In this document: positions 24,330-36,121 of the stretch, piece by piece | Position numbering within the stretch: the stretch's first letter is position 1 | How the letters are laid out: each line of letters starts with the position of its first letter | Assembly (NCBI GenBank): GCA_030549335.1 | Contig: CM060183.1 | Location: forward strand, 30,207,052-30,271,051 | Source of the DNA: Pontederia crassipes | Lineage: Eukaryota > Streptophyta > Magnoliopsida > Commelinales > Pontederiaceae | Length of the DNA stretch: 64,000 bases | Direction: 5' to 3' | Made by a program: the position numbers and the translations under genes | The notes under the pieces: generated by a model | The model's input: the letters and a program-made list of their open reading frames with translations, nothing else | Databases searched by the model: none | Told to the model about the DNA's origin: nothing

Positions 24330-24660
24330 TTCTAGTTGCATGCAGACTTATCGAGAGCGCTCGAGTACAACAACGCAAACGTCCAGCAGCATCCCTCCTC
24401 TACAAAAACGTTGCACTAGCCGGATCCTTCATAGGCGCTCTGCAGAGCTTGACTTTGAGCCATTAAACTCCGGCCGGCCACCCGGGCTTTTTGGCACGGT
24501 GAGGGATATATCATACGGAACGAACAGCTACATGGCGGCCGGCCACCGCCCCCAGGGACGCGCCTTCCATCGGCGCCTACTTTTGGAGCTACTACTCGGG
24601 GCGCAGGAACGGCAAAGAGGGCATGAGAGCCACTGCCTTCCTCTGGATTTTAGAAATATG
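24330..24660 (+). other. GC-rich conserved segment, copy 3 (3' end altered)
   Basis: It matches the blocks at 19506 and 22081 but lacks the GAGCTTGCACTG stretch at its end, so the frame runs on differently (LDFRNMLLGL). It lies just upstream of the copia insertion. Confidence 0.35.
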
Positions 24661-24708
24661 CTGCTAGGCCTGCTTTTTTTTCATATTTTATTCAGATTAA
24701 TAACAAAC

Positions 24709-25018
24709 TCTTGGAGTTAGTTATGGAGAATCAAGATAGATATTTCGATTATCTTGAGTTGTTACTCAAGGCACATATCTGATATGGGTTATGCACCATA
24801 TATTGTGGGGATCTGGGTAATATTTATAATTACGAACTGAAAAAATTGAGACATTTGAATATAGTGAAACTCTATGACGACCATAGACGTAAGAGACAAC
24901 CACGTAAAATTTGTCTTTCTCTGTGTGTGTTTTTTTATTATTTTTCAACTATATGTTCTTCGATTTCTTCTAGACATCGGTATCAACAATAAGTTGATAT
25001 CGAGGATATTCCGCAACA
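24709..25018 (+). repeat. 5' LTR of the copia element (internally deleted)
   Basis: It ends CCGCAACA like the 3' LTR but is 310 bp against 480 bp. The missing part lies in the U3 region just after GGAGTTAGTTA. The first bases are TC rather than TG, a decayed terminus. Confidence 0.85.
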
Positions 25019-25020
25019 AT

Positions 25021-25032
25021 TGGTATCAGAGC
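25021..25032 (+). other. tRNA-Met primer-binding site
   Basis: TGGTATCAGAGC follows the LTR by two bases. This is the usual initiator-Met tRNA complement of plant copia elements. Confidence 0.9.
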
Positions 25033-27655
25033 TTCGGTGAAGGAATTCGTGGGCAGTGTGAGCGATGGCGACAAACGACGAGAATGTGAAGATCGAGAAG
25101 TTCGATGATAGATTTCGACTTTTGGAAGATGCAAATTGAAGACTATCTGTATCAGAAGAAATTACACGGGCCTCTCTTTGGGAAAAGTCGGAGGCGATGA
25201 GCGATGCGTACTGGGCGCTCCTCGACCAGCAGGCGCTCGGTGTTATCTGTTGGCGTGGAACGCAGCCTTTAACATCGTGAATGAGAAGACCACGACTGAT
25301 TTGATGAAGTCGTTATCAAACATGTACGAGAAGCCATCTGCATCAAATAAGGTGTATTTGATGAGAAAGTTATTCAACATGAAGATGTCTGAGGGAGCTT
25401 TGATCGCAGATCACATCAACGAATTCAACATTATCATCATCACATAATTGAATTCGATGAGTATCACTTTTGATGATGAACTGAGGGCTTTGATCTTGTT
25501 GTCCTCTTTGCTAGAAAGTTGGGGTGCAACTGTGACGATGGTCAGCAGTTCTTCCGGTTCAACAAAGTTGAAACTCGATGATATTCGAGATTTGATTCTA
25601 AGCGAAGACGTTCGCAGGAAAGAATCAGGAGAAGTCTCGAGCTCAGCGTTGAGTGCAGAGGGAAGGAGAAGAACGCACCAACGAGGACAAAATCAAGGAA
25701 GATCAAATGCAAGGCGATGAAGTTAGTCAAGAACTGGTGAATTCGCATGCTGGAATTGCGGGAAGAAATGTCACCTAAAGAAGAATTACAAGAAGAAAAC
25801 CAATGAGGAGTCGGCGAATGTTGCAGAAGAAGTCTCAGATGCATTGGTTCTAAGTGTTGCCAGTCCGACAGAATCCTGGATTCTGAATTCTGAAGCTTCG
25901 TAACATTTCACATCACAAATGGAGTGTATGAAAGATTACACTACCGGTAAGTTTGACATGATTTATCTGGCTGATGATAAAGCCTTGAATGTTATGGGTA
26001 AGGGAAATATGAAGATTGTCACTGATAATGGGACAACTTGGAAGCTAAAGGATGCTCGACATATACCGGAGTTGAAGAGAAATCTGATCTCAGTTGGACA
26101 CCTTGACTCAAAGGATTACAGTATTTGTAGGTAATACCTGGAAGGTCATCAAAGGAACTATGGTGATCGCACGGGGCAGCAAGCTGGGTACTTTGTACAA
26201 GTCGTCGAACGAAAGAATTATCGCAGCAGCTGATTCGAATGATATGTTTGAAGTCTGGCATTGCAGACTTGGACATATGAATGAAAAAAGGATGAAGGTT
26301 CTGCACAAGATGGGTCGACTATCAGATCTGAAGTCAGTCGATGGTGGACTTTGTGAAGGCTGTATATTGAGAAAGCAGAAGAAAGTCACATTCAACAAAG
26401 TGTCAAGGATGCCGAAAAGTAGCAAGTTAGAGCTTGTGCACACGAATGTGTGAGGGCCATCTCTAGTTCCATCCCTCGGCGGGTCATTATATTATGTGAC
26501 ATTTATCGACGATTATTCCAGGAAGATATGGGTTTATTTTTTGAAAAATAAATATGATGTGTTCTCTACTTTCAAGAAATGGAAGACACATGTAGAAAAT
26601 GAAACAGACGTCAAGATCATGTGTTTGCGGTCTGACAATGGCCGTGAGTATGTGAACCATGAGTTCAAGGGGTTTTGCGGAAAAAATGACATTAGGATGG
26701 AGATGATAGTTCCAAGGACACCACATCAGAACTGAGTTGTTGAACGGATGAATATGACGCTGAAAGAGCGTGCCAGGAACATGGCGATCCATGCAGGTCT
26801 ACTAAAGTCATTTTGGACAGATGCAGTGAACATAGTGGCATACCTAATCAACCGCGGGCCATCTGTACCATTGGAGAAACAGAGGAGATCAGGAGTGGTA
26901 AGGAGGTAGATTTTTCTCATCTGAGAATTTTCGGTAGCCTATCATATGTGCATATTGATTCTGCATGTAGAGACAAGCTAGATGCTAAGTCTCAGAAGTG
27001 TTTTTTATTGGTTATGATTCTGAAGAGTTCGAATATTGTTTCTGGGATAATGAGAATAGGAAAATTATCCGGAAAAAAAACGTAGTGTTCCATGAAAAGA
27101 CCATGTATAAAGACAAATATGTTGCAGAATTTGGTAATGCAGGAGAAAAAAATAAGGCTCAAGTGGAACTTGTGGGCATTTCAAATGAAGATGTGGCCAA
27201 GTCCGAAAAGATTGTTCAGTAGGAGCCTGAGATGATACAGGCTGGGTCGAGTACTTCATTCCCTATCAGGAGATCTACTCGGAAAATAAGACCATCGGTG
27301 ATGTACTCTCCTTTTCAGAATTTCATGTTGCTAACTAATGCTGGTAAATCAAAGTGTTTTAGAAAATTCTTGACGATTGATGATTCAGTTAAGTGGGAGT
27401 TAGGAAGGAAGAATGAAATGATTCATTGTACAAGAATAAAACTTGGGTGCTGGCAAAATTGCCTAATGATGAAAAGACATTACACAAGAAGTGGTTGTAT
27501 AAGATCAAGGAAGAGTCATGTGGCTATCACAATAAATCGAGATTCGATGCAACTTCGGGTTCCCTCCAAAGTTAGTTGCAGGGAGGAGCCGTCCAGAGTT
27601 TGAGCACACGCAGGTGCAACTCAATTTCAAGAAAATCAGTCTCCAAATAGGAGAT

Positions 27656-28135
27656 TGTTGGAGTTAATTAGGTGGAGACTAATTCTGAGCCTAACTAATT
27701 TGTTGTTAGATATAATAAAAAGAATATGAGAGATTGTAACTTCCTTGTAACCATAATAAAGTAGTTATGATAACCATAATCTGAAAAGATTGAGTGGTTA
27801 TCATAACTACCTTATTTCTTAGATATGGAGTTATGAAGAATTAGGATAGATATTCGGTTATCCTGAGTTGTTACCCAAGGCACATATCTGGTAACGGTTA
27901 TACACCATATATTGTGGGGATCTTGGTAATGTTTGTAATCCCGAACTGAAAAAGTTGACACATCTGAATAGAGTGAAACTCTATGACTGCCGTAAATATA
28001 GGAGGCAATCTCCGAACCACGTAAAATCTGTCTTTTTCTGTGTGTGATTTTTTATTATTCTTCCACTATCTATCTTTCGATTTTTTCCAGACATCGGTAT
28101 CAACATTAAATTGATATCGAGAATGTTCCGCAACA
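27656..28135 (+). repeat. 3' LTR of the copia element
   Basis: It starts TGTTGGAG and ends CCGCAACA. It aligns with the 5' LTR from the TATGGAGTTATGAAGAAT region to its end. A purine-rich stretch (AAATAGGAGA) lies just before it. Confidence 0.88.
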
Positions 28136-28874
28136 CAAATGATTTAAAAGAATATTGGTTTGTTTTAATATAAAATATCTTTAATATTAGAATTTAACTT
28201 ATTATTATTATTATTTTTAGATAGTCATCGATATTTTAAAAACGGTATCTTACTATTATATATGTTATATATATAATATTTTTTTATCAAAATATTTTTC
28301 ATCGCGCTCCGCGAGAGAGTTCCCTAATTTTAATTTTGTGAGGAATTTAAAATGTCTATCCACGCTTATTGTTTGTAATGAAATAACAATTCATATATCG
28401 CACATTTCAATTTATTTATTTTTATAATAAACTAATATTTTATTCAAAATATTTGTAATGAAATAACAACGCTTATTGTTATCATTATTTGTATTCAAAA
28501 TAAGCTAAATCTTTACAATATTAATTTGCTATCAACCAAATTATATAAATTCTTTAACTAATAGAAGACATTTTAGTAAAATATGTGTATTATTTAAAAA
28601 TCTTTTTATAAATATACATGATCTCATCTGAAATGCTAAACAAATTATTTCTGCTTAATAAGCAAAGTAATACATATTATTGATGATTTAATAATTAACC
28701 ATTAAGATAGACTAATGGATTATAATTTGTCTTGGGTATTAACGTTGTCTTGAGTATTCGAATTTTCTATCAAATATCAAGTAAATCAATATTAATTATA
28801 TATATAACGTATATATCGGTCTTACTTACATAACATATTTTTCCTAATTAATTTTTTTCATAATTGTCTATAAT
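28136..28874. other. Array spacer beyond the copia insertion
   Basis: AT-rich. From about 28515 it matches the spacers at 19870 and 22440. The part 28136-28500 is found only here and, in part, at 17265-17400. No gene. Confidence 0.5.
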
Positions 28875-29509
28875 TATGGAAATCCTTGATGATGTCTAAG
28901 TAATTGTATTAGAACACACTTTTCGAAAATGCTTATAAGTACATTTTGCTACCTACATTTCCCCAAAACTTAAAAATAATAGATACACCATATGTTGATA
29001 GTTATAAAGGGCGTCCGAAGTTAAATATAACTAATTAAATCGTCATGATATGCGCGTACATGAAAAAAAAATCATGCATAAATATTTGTTAAAGCATCAT
29101 ATATAATATTATCTTCCATCACATCATGTATATACACAGAGCATATACGTGAAAGTTAAACATGGAGTGGTGAATTATGTGTGACGTTAATTACGACAAT
29201 GAGGGATTGTTACGCAATATGAACATGGGAAAAAAGTTCCTTTTTTTTAACGTAGTTACATATATGAGGCAGTTCACATGCAATCAAAGCCAATCATTCA
29301 ATAGACCATTGCTTCCCAAAGCAGTAATTGATCATTCAATACTCAAATCTCTAGATAATTTTCGGCATGCAGCGCAGCTGAGCCCAGCTACGTAAGGGCA
29401 GTACTACGCATGCATGAAGCCAGTTTATTAATACACCAACTCACATGTTCAAAAACCACGACAGAGTATGACATTCGATAACTCTTCCACTGCCGCCAAC
29501 TTAATGACG

Positions 29510-29740
29510 CTAGTTGTGGTGTTGTGGGTCTGGTCCTCCAGGGACCTCTCTCATGGGTAGTTCACCCTTCAGAGCCCTACCTCTGATCCAAAGATCGAAA
29601 CCACGTCGTGCTACATTGTCCTCGTGTTTGCAACCTGCAGCTCCAGGGTTGATCGCCCTGCAGGCCTCGCAGGTACTGATGAAGACGACGTCCGTGCCCA
29701 GGAGCAAGAAGAGCAGCACGAATGTCTTGAACATTGCCAT
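29510..29740 (-). CDS. CLE: CLE signalling peptide precursor, copy 4
   Basis: It has 76 codons from the ATG at 29740, and the predicted protein is the same as copy 3. The signal region, spacer and C-terminal REVPGGPDPQHH plus Asn are intact. The unit's right flank is more diverged than those of copies 2 and 3 and lacks the GC-rich block, so this is the edge of the array. The TATA box is at the conserved position. Confidence 0.93.
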   Translation of the reverse strand: MAMFKTFVLLFLLLGTDVVFISTCEACRAINPGAAGCKHEDNVARRGFDLWIRGRALKGELPMREVPGGPDPQHHN

Positions 29741-29745
29741 GCTGA

Positions 29746-30033
29746 TCACAGGACCTTACTGTATCTTGTCTGACTGCAATGAGCAGCAGAGTTGGTGCCT
29801 CTATTTATAGGCCGCTTCATGTCGACAAGTAAGAGTGATGAATACAGAATACTACTTGCAGGTGGTGCATGGTGGTTTTCATGAGTGCGTGCATGCATGT
29901 ATGTATGAAATGAATGGGTCGATCGAGCAACTACGAACTCCTCCATTAGCTGCTTCCCCAGTTCGACAAATCCGACGCAAAAGCCGTTAATTTCCACCAT
30001 TTCTGCCATTAGCGTCCTTTGTGCGCCTTCCAT
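29746..30033 (-). other. Conserved small open frame upstream of CLE copy 4
   Basis: It opens MEGAQRTLMAEMVEINGF. An indel lets the frame run 95 codons, past the CLE TATA box to just before the CLE start. The conserved part is only the first 40 codons, so the long tail is probably non-functional. Confidence 0.28.
29802..29810 (-). promoter_or_regulatory. TATA box of CLE copy 4
   Basis: CTATAAATA on the minus strand. Confidence 0.75.
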
Positions 30034-30270
30034 AATCTTCAGGTCTTCTCTGTGTGTGTGGGACACCCCCATGGAACCTCGTGTAGTTTATAAATATAAC
30101 CAAAAGAGAACATGATATCAATCATATATAGATAACTAATGCATAGTGATCACGTCGGCATGCAGATTAATTATGTTGCACAAACTGTTTCCTTCTTAAT
30201 GTATATTCCACTTGTCGGCACCACTAACTTTTGTTAGATGCATCCATACAAGAGAAGGCCATTTCACTTT

Positions 30271-31286
30271 CTTCTTTCCCTTTCTTTCGTGTTATTTTTT
30301 AGGGCTCACGGTGTCAGAAGGCCAATCTAGCAGCCTAGCTGGATGGCTGCACACTCTTTTGTCTCAGCTAGCTGAAATAGTAGTGACAGATCAGAACGCA
30401 AATCAGAATGCAACATCAACACCTGCGAAATCGATTTCCACGTAGTAACATGAAAATAAAATGATCATCTTTTTGTTGCTTGAACTGCCAATATACATAT
30501 ATATATAAGTCTGAATAATCTTAGCATATATGAACTGAAGCCAGTGACTAGATCTCCACACAAGATTTAGCGTACCCTACAGAGCACGTCGCTATACAAA
30601 ATTGATAGATTAAGGAGCACAAAATGGGTCCTTCTACCTGGTTCCCATCTTTTTATCTCCACTAGGTCCTGTCGTCAACTAGAAAGCCCCAACACTTGAA
30701 CCAATTTATTTTAACTAATCGTTGCGTTAACCACACCATCATCGCTCTGCACTACTACTACTATTACTACTAGTAGTAATACTACCTGCTTTGCGGCGCC
30801 GCATATGAAAAGAAGCACCACCCGCATGCAAACTAAATGAAGCTGTGGGGGTATAAGATGCAGTTGATGCGGTGTAGACGTGGTCTGGTACACCATTAGT
30901 ATTATTAAACACTTATTGTGCTCGATATTTTTGTCGCACAAAATCCTGGTTAATTGCATAAACATATTGATCTGAATGGGAGTGTGTGTGTGCCTGTCAT
31001 TCTTATCATCGATGAACGAAGTTGCTTGAGTTCAATAGGAGAAACCCTACTAAGTAAAGGAGATGATGCATGTACTCATTTGGTCGATCATAACAAGTTG
31101 GCCATGGTGCATTAGATCCATTGCACAGCAAGCATTCAGCACAGTAACAAATGTTAATGTAGCCCCAGTTGGGAATAGTTCATTGGTTTCGAACCATCAC
31201 TCCAACACTCTTCCAGGAAATTTCAACTTTAGTCACCAAGTAACTTAAAAACTCTCTGCATTAAAAAGGGAACAGACAGGAATTGA
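30271..31286. other. Spacer without a recognised gene
   Basis: Short open frames only. A small TACTACTAC/GTAGTAGT cluster lies near 30752-30785. Confidence 0.4.
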
Positions 31287-33350
31287 TGTAGGAGTGATTC
31301 CTAATTTGTTTACTTTTATATTATTTATATTCTAGTGAGGAGTTTTATTTTATCTTTAACTTTTGTTACAAGAGTCCCACATATATATGTTAGGTGGAAT
31401 TAATGATTTATAAACCTATTTAAAGGAACAACTACGTGAAGCTTTAAGTATTAGATTTGATCATTCAACAGAATTTTGTTTGGATCTTTCTAAACTTAGA
31501 ATATCAGAGAAGGGGATCTCTAGAGATTTCTTTCAAGTGTTGGTGGATTTCAAAGTGATCTCTTCGTCAACTATCATTCCCTTGAACTTTTTTTTGCATC
31601 GTCATCTCTTCGTCTTTTTCTTTGATTTCTGCTTGCATTCTCTGTCTGCCGTGCCAAAAATCTGATTCATGTGAGTTATCAATTCAATATTAATTTATTA
31701 TTAGTTGCTCCATCCACTACATCAATTGGTATCAAAAATGGAAAAACAAACAAATATGGATAAAAGTGTCATTGCTTTAGAAAGTTTTCTAAGGCAACAT
31801 GGTGTGGAACGAGCTCATCCTCGACCTGAAAAATGAACACAATTGAATCAAGAGTGTCTAGTCGCAAATTTTGGTAGTGGACAATAATGGCGAAGATACT
31901 TGACGAGATTATTGTTTATCTAGATGAACAAGAAGAACAACATTGGTCGAATCCATTTTCCTTGGAGCAAATATCGAAAACTACAGATAGGGATGAGGGT
32001 ATGGGTCAACATTGGTTGAATCTGTATGTTCTCCTTGAATCAAATATCGAGACTACAGATGAGAAACTTCATTATTAAAGAAGTTAATAAAAAATTTGGC
32101 TTGATCACGACCAGTGCGAAGATGAACTCATTGCAACAATTGGAAGATACAATTGTGAAAGCAAAAATTTTTATTTGGAATTTGATTGAATTACTTCAAA
32201 GTGATTCCGTATTCTAGAACGTTCTGATTGACATCTAAGAAACTATATCTATTTATCTGGATCGTAGGGTTCCCTCATTGCGTGTTAGTAATTCTCAAAA
32301 TCATCACATTAATAAAAGTTTATTCATACTGTTTTCATTTAGGTTCTAATAATCTTGATCATCGGTGAATCTTGGGAGAGAAACATCTATTTAGGACAGG
32401 TTTTCAAGTCAAGCAAAGGGTTGTCATACTCAAAGTATTCAAGACCGGGATCTTATCTAAGATCGGAAGGGGTCCGTAAGATCGAAGATCCTACTAATAT
32501 ATTAAAAAAATATCCTACTAATATATTAAAAATATAAATTATGTAAAATAATATTTTTTTTAAAAAAATTATGATGATTTAAATTATAAATAATGTTAAC
32601 TTGAGTATTATCATATTAAGGCTTCCTACAAACGCATATATATATTATTTATATAATAGTAATTTAATGTAGATTGGCAAAAAAATGACAATAATATGAT
32701 GAATATGAAATAACATTATATAATAAATTTTAATATACATTTATAATAGGGTTATTTTATGAAAAAAAACTGAACATTTTAATTGTAACCAATGACTTTT
32801 TTTCTTAATTTTATTTCTTAAAAAATCATGTTGCATTTGGTGAAAATTTTAAAAAATAAAAAAATAAAAAATTGGATTAATAGGATCGATAAGATCGTAA
32901 TATCTTATCGATCTTACGATTCTACCAATGTTACATAAATAATCTCAAAATTGCTAAGGGCATCGCATTAGAAAGCATTTTTGGAGCATTAGCAAGGACG
33001 GTGGAAATTGGATCTCTAGGACTCCCTACTACTTGGAACGGACTTGCCGCTAAGAGAAAGATATGCCTCGAAATCGCAGACCCTAGATAGGATTAAGATT
33101 ATGATTTTGATAATCTTGGTCATACCCTATTCTCAAATTAAGAACTATCATTCATGTGGCCAAGGCTTCCCATTAGATTCTCTATTTCGCCGCATCGCGA
33201 AAGATTCTATTAGAAGCGTTGAGCATCATCATCAGATTATAAAACTACTTGAGTTCAAAGATCGATCTCTTTTCTAGGAGTTTGATGTGGAATTCCAAGT
33301 GTATTTACTTTTCTATCGTTTCTGAAGAGTTTTACTTTACATTGGACTTC
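31287..33350 (+). mobile_element. Decayed LTR retrotransposon remnant
   Basis: A 435-bp LTR (31287-31721) runs from TGTAGGAGTG to CCACTACA and contains a TATTTAAAGG box. A TTGGTATCA primer-site-like sequence follows at 31726. The adjoining frame (from 31739, MEKQTNMDKSVIAL) is gag-like but soon broken. Near 33289 the start of an LTR seems to recur (TGTGGAATTCC, TTTACTTTTCTAT, GAGTTTTACTTTA), suggesting a truncated 3' LTR. No protease, integrase or RT is visible. The right border is uncertain. Confidence 0.55.
32884..32913. repeat. Perfect 12-bp inverted repeat
   Basis: GATCGATAAGAT, a 6-base spacer, then ATCTTATCGATC. It could form a small hairpin. It lies in AT-rich non-coding DNA. Confidence 0.85.
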
Positions 33351-34107
33351 ATTAAAATAGTTCTTGTTTAAATGAAATTAGTTATCCACAAAAAATAATA
33401 AATTTGACTTGATAACATTTTATTTCATATTCGCAATTTTTTTTTCTAAACCCAGAGTTTGTGAGAAGACGGGCTTTGCATTTTCTTGCACCGGCCCTGT
33501 CGTTGAATTTATGTCAATCATCAATTCTTAGTTCATAGTTCTTTAACAAAATTCAGAGATGAAATGCCATCCATGTTTCCTGCCACTTAATTTTTACCTG
33601 ATTCTTTAGAAAGTATTTTGGAAATATTGCTATTTTCCTAGTTGTCATTTCAAACTTGATTTAAACATGCATGCATAAAGTAATATAATAGTAAATTAAT
33701 CGAATATACTCCATACTTATTAACTATATATATAATAATAATTGCTAATTAATTATTACTTGGCGTGCGTTTGGAGGTAGCTCATCATGATAAGCTCTAT
33801 ATATATCAAGTAATCTTATCCCCATGCATGCCCTCCCCAACCAGGGAAGAAAGACGGTGGTCCTCCAATACTAATAAGCCGCCGTCCGTCAGCTGTCCAC
33901 AACATCGATCTACATATTCCGACCCACTCTCTCTCTCTCTCTCTCTCCACTGAGTCGCCCACTTCACCTAACAGCCCATCAACGAAATGCATGCAATTAG
34001 CTCTTATCAATTAAAGGAATTGGAAACTAAGTCGAAGACTAATTAATTTGACCACACGTTGCTCATATGCCGTGTAATCATTCGCATGTTAAGAAAACAA
34101 ACTACAT

Positions 34108-34205
<98 letters not shown>

Positions 34206-35785
34206 TCACGTTATAAGAACTTATCAACCGACCAAGATTGCCAATTCGCCATTGAGGCAAGACAAGCTGATTAATTACAATCAATCGCCATCTTATCCAC
34301 GGCACAAAGTGACATTATCACTTGTCGTAAGAAACCAAGTCTAACTTGGCATTCCATTTAATTATTCAAGAATCACTCATTAAGACTAATGGAAGTGTCA
34401 GATTACCTTGTAGGATAAGCTTCAAGGTTTGCTTTTCCGAAAGAAAAAAAAATGCATGCCCGACGAAAAATCGAAATCTCACCAATAATTTTTCTCATTA
34501 TAAACCGGCAATTGAAAAGATTATGTATTATATGTGTCTGCATAATTATAACTTATTATAACAGCTCATCATCGTTTAAGTAAAAATCTTCTCGAACTTT
34601 TGTAGATGTAGAATTTTTTCGCTAAAAATTTCATCCGTCGTATTCAAATATATTATCCGAGATGACAAGACTTCAATACGTGATTAATGCCCATAACTCT
34701 TTAACATGGTGTGGGTTGTACTATGAATCCCAGATGGCAATAGAAAGAAAAGGAATCCCCATCTCACGTGGCATTATACTTTTCATCCTTGGTTAATCTT
34801 AAAAACCATCGATATGGTGGTCGCAATGCGGGAACACTTATCCGTTAACATGTGTTTATGTTCAACTCAAGTTACATCGGCTCATTTATTTAACAGAATC
34901 TTGAGTCACCAATTTAATTGAGAAATTGTTGTTTCTCTCTTATCCGAACCAAAAAAACTAGACACGTGCAAATGGGTACTAAGCACTACAGATGGGTTCA
35001 TATCTAAAAAAAAAGATATGTTTATGTGCAACGTACTAGACTTAGATTTTAGAAATGTCCGAATGTTATTTTTCAATCTTTTTGAACGGGCCACTGAACC
35101 AATTTTGGGGGGAGGGGGATCAAGCTCTCCAAAAAAAAAAAAGTAGTAAAACATTGAATGAATGGTTTTCTTTAGTAGATTCGTTCGTACACGCAACTTT
35201 TCCCTGTCCTTTCCTTTCTCTTTCAAAATATATATGCATGATGTGCATAGGGGGCACTTTTGGTCTGACACCTTGTCATCCTAAAATAACCGGCAAAAAA
35301 GGATATGATACATGTGTCAAAGCCGCTTAATTATTCTACTTTGGAGTTCTAAGCTTGACCCAAAAAAAGAAGGGAAAAAAAAAGGTAACATGGCCATCTG
35401 GGGCAATTGAGTGTAGTTGTTATAAGTACTGCCCCGTGTGACTACGAGTTCACCAAGTATTTCAATTTTCAAGTTCTTCCACGTATCCAATTAGTTAATC
35501 ATGTCAAAGCAACTCAGTTGCAAGTAAAATGGACATTTTGATAAGCTCTCTGCACTTTAGCCATGTTAACAGCACATCAAAACTTTATTTATTGCTCAAA
35601 TGGAGGTTGGAAGCATCCTGAACCATAATGTTCTCCATCAGAATAGTGTTGCGAAAGGAAAAGAGCACTCAACGTCAAGACTTACAATTGATTGAAGTGT
35701 CGAAAGAAAGAAAGAAAGCACAATTAAACACTTGACAGTCAAGTTGTGCTACTACCAAGGGCAAAAGCTTCCTGCAGTTCATGAT
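33351..35785. other. Intergenic DNA
   Basis: No gene is recognised. It contains CT microsatellites at 33927-33946 and 34109-34200. The final stretch is the downstream flank of the minus-strand CLE gene. Confidence 0.4.
34109..34200 (+). repeat. (CT)46 microsatellite
   Basis: A pure CT dinucleotide run. The open frames through it are artefacts. Confidence 0.97.
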
Positions 35786-36031
35786 CTATCTGGTAACCTT
35801 AAAATGGTGCTGTGGGTCTGGCCCGCTGGGGCTGACACGCTGAGAGTCCAAAGCTCTGTCCCCAACCTGCCGCCACACAGCTGCCGCGGCCGGGCGTTCC
35901 GCCGTGCTGCCCGCCTTCGAGCCTCCACGGCCAACTGCCGCTAAAGGGCGGCACTCGCAGTTCCTTGTGCAGGGAGATAGCACCAGCATGAGACAGACAA
36001 GAAGCATGGCTTTCAGATGCAACCTCTCCAT
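35786..36031 (-). CDS. CLE: CLE signalling peptide precursor, RVSP type
   Basis: A single exon of 81 residues from the ATG at 36031. Residues 1-25 form a hydrophobic signal (MERLHLKAMLLVCLMLVLSP). A GC-rich variable region rich in Ala and Arg follows. Residues 65-76 are the CLE motif RVSPSGPDPQHH, then a five-residue tail FKVTR. The RxSPxGPDPxHH pattern is that of the Arabidopsis CLE1-CLE7 group rather than the xVPxG form of the array copies, and the spacer has no visible similarity to them. This is a separate subfamily member and not a fifth unit of the duplication. A TATA box lies about 95 bases upstream. A C-terminal extension after the motif occurs in some CLEs and is normally trimmed. 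Confidence 0.9.
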   Translation of the reverse strand: MERLHLKAMLLVCLMLVLSPCTRNCECRPLAAVGRGGSKAGSTAERPAAAAVWRQVGDRALDSQRVSPSGPDPQHHFKVTR

Positions 36032-36121
36032 GTATAATCTGCTGGAACTCTTGTTCTAGATATATCTGACTGATGTGGCCTATATGAATTCACGAGGTGT
36101 TAAGAGACTGACAGGTTCATG

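Larger units (their letters stand above)
24709..28135 (+). mobile_element. Degenerate Ty1-copia retrotransposon lacking most of RT and RNase H
   Basis: It is bounded by LTRs with flanks CAAAC and CAAAT, a 4-of-5 target duplication. A primer-binding site follows the 5' LTR. Open segments in copia order are: gag (25137-25720, NMKMSEGALIADHINEF), a damaged CCHC knuckle near 25750 (CWNCGKK), a protease remnant (WILNSEAS for WxLDSGAS), the pre-integrase segment (26250-26400, LGHMNEKRM and CEGCILRKQKK), and the integrase core (26490-26810, FIDDYSRKIWVYF, LRSDNGREY, VVERMN). After a short stretch with KNKTWVLAKLPNDEKTLH, the sequence jumps to the 3' end, so most of reverse transcriptase and RNase H is deleted. 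Stops and frameshifts occur throughout. It cannot move by itself. Confidence 0.92.
17519..30270 (-). repeat. Tandem array of four CLE gene units
   Basis: Units start near 17519, 20238, 22812 and 28875. The CLE stop codons are spaced 2572 and 2574 bp apart for the first three. The third interval is 6038 bp and is explained by a retrotransposon of about 3.4 kb. Each unit has a CLE gene, a TATA box, a small upstream open frame and AT-rich spacer. The first three intervals also hold a GC-rich segment. Units 2 and 3 are nearly identical at the base level; unit 1 and unit 4 are more diverged. Unit 3 lacks 339 bp present in unit 2 (positions 21738-22076), with its junction at 24311. Confidence 0.92.
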
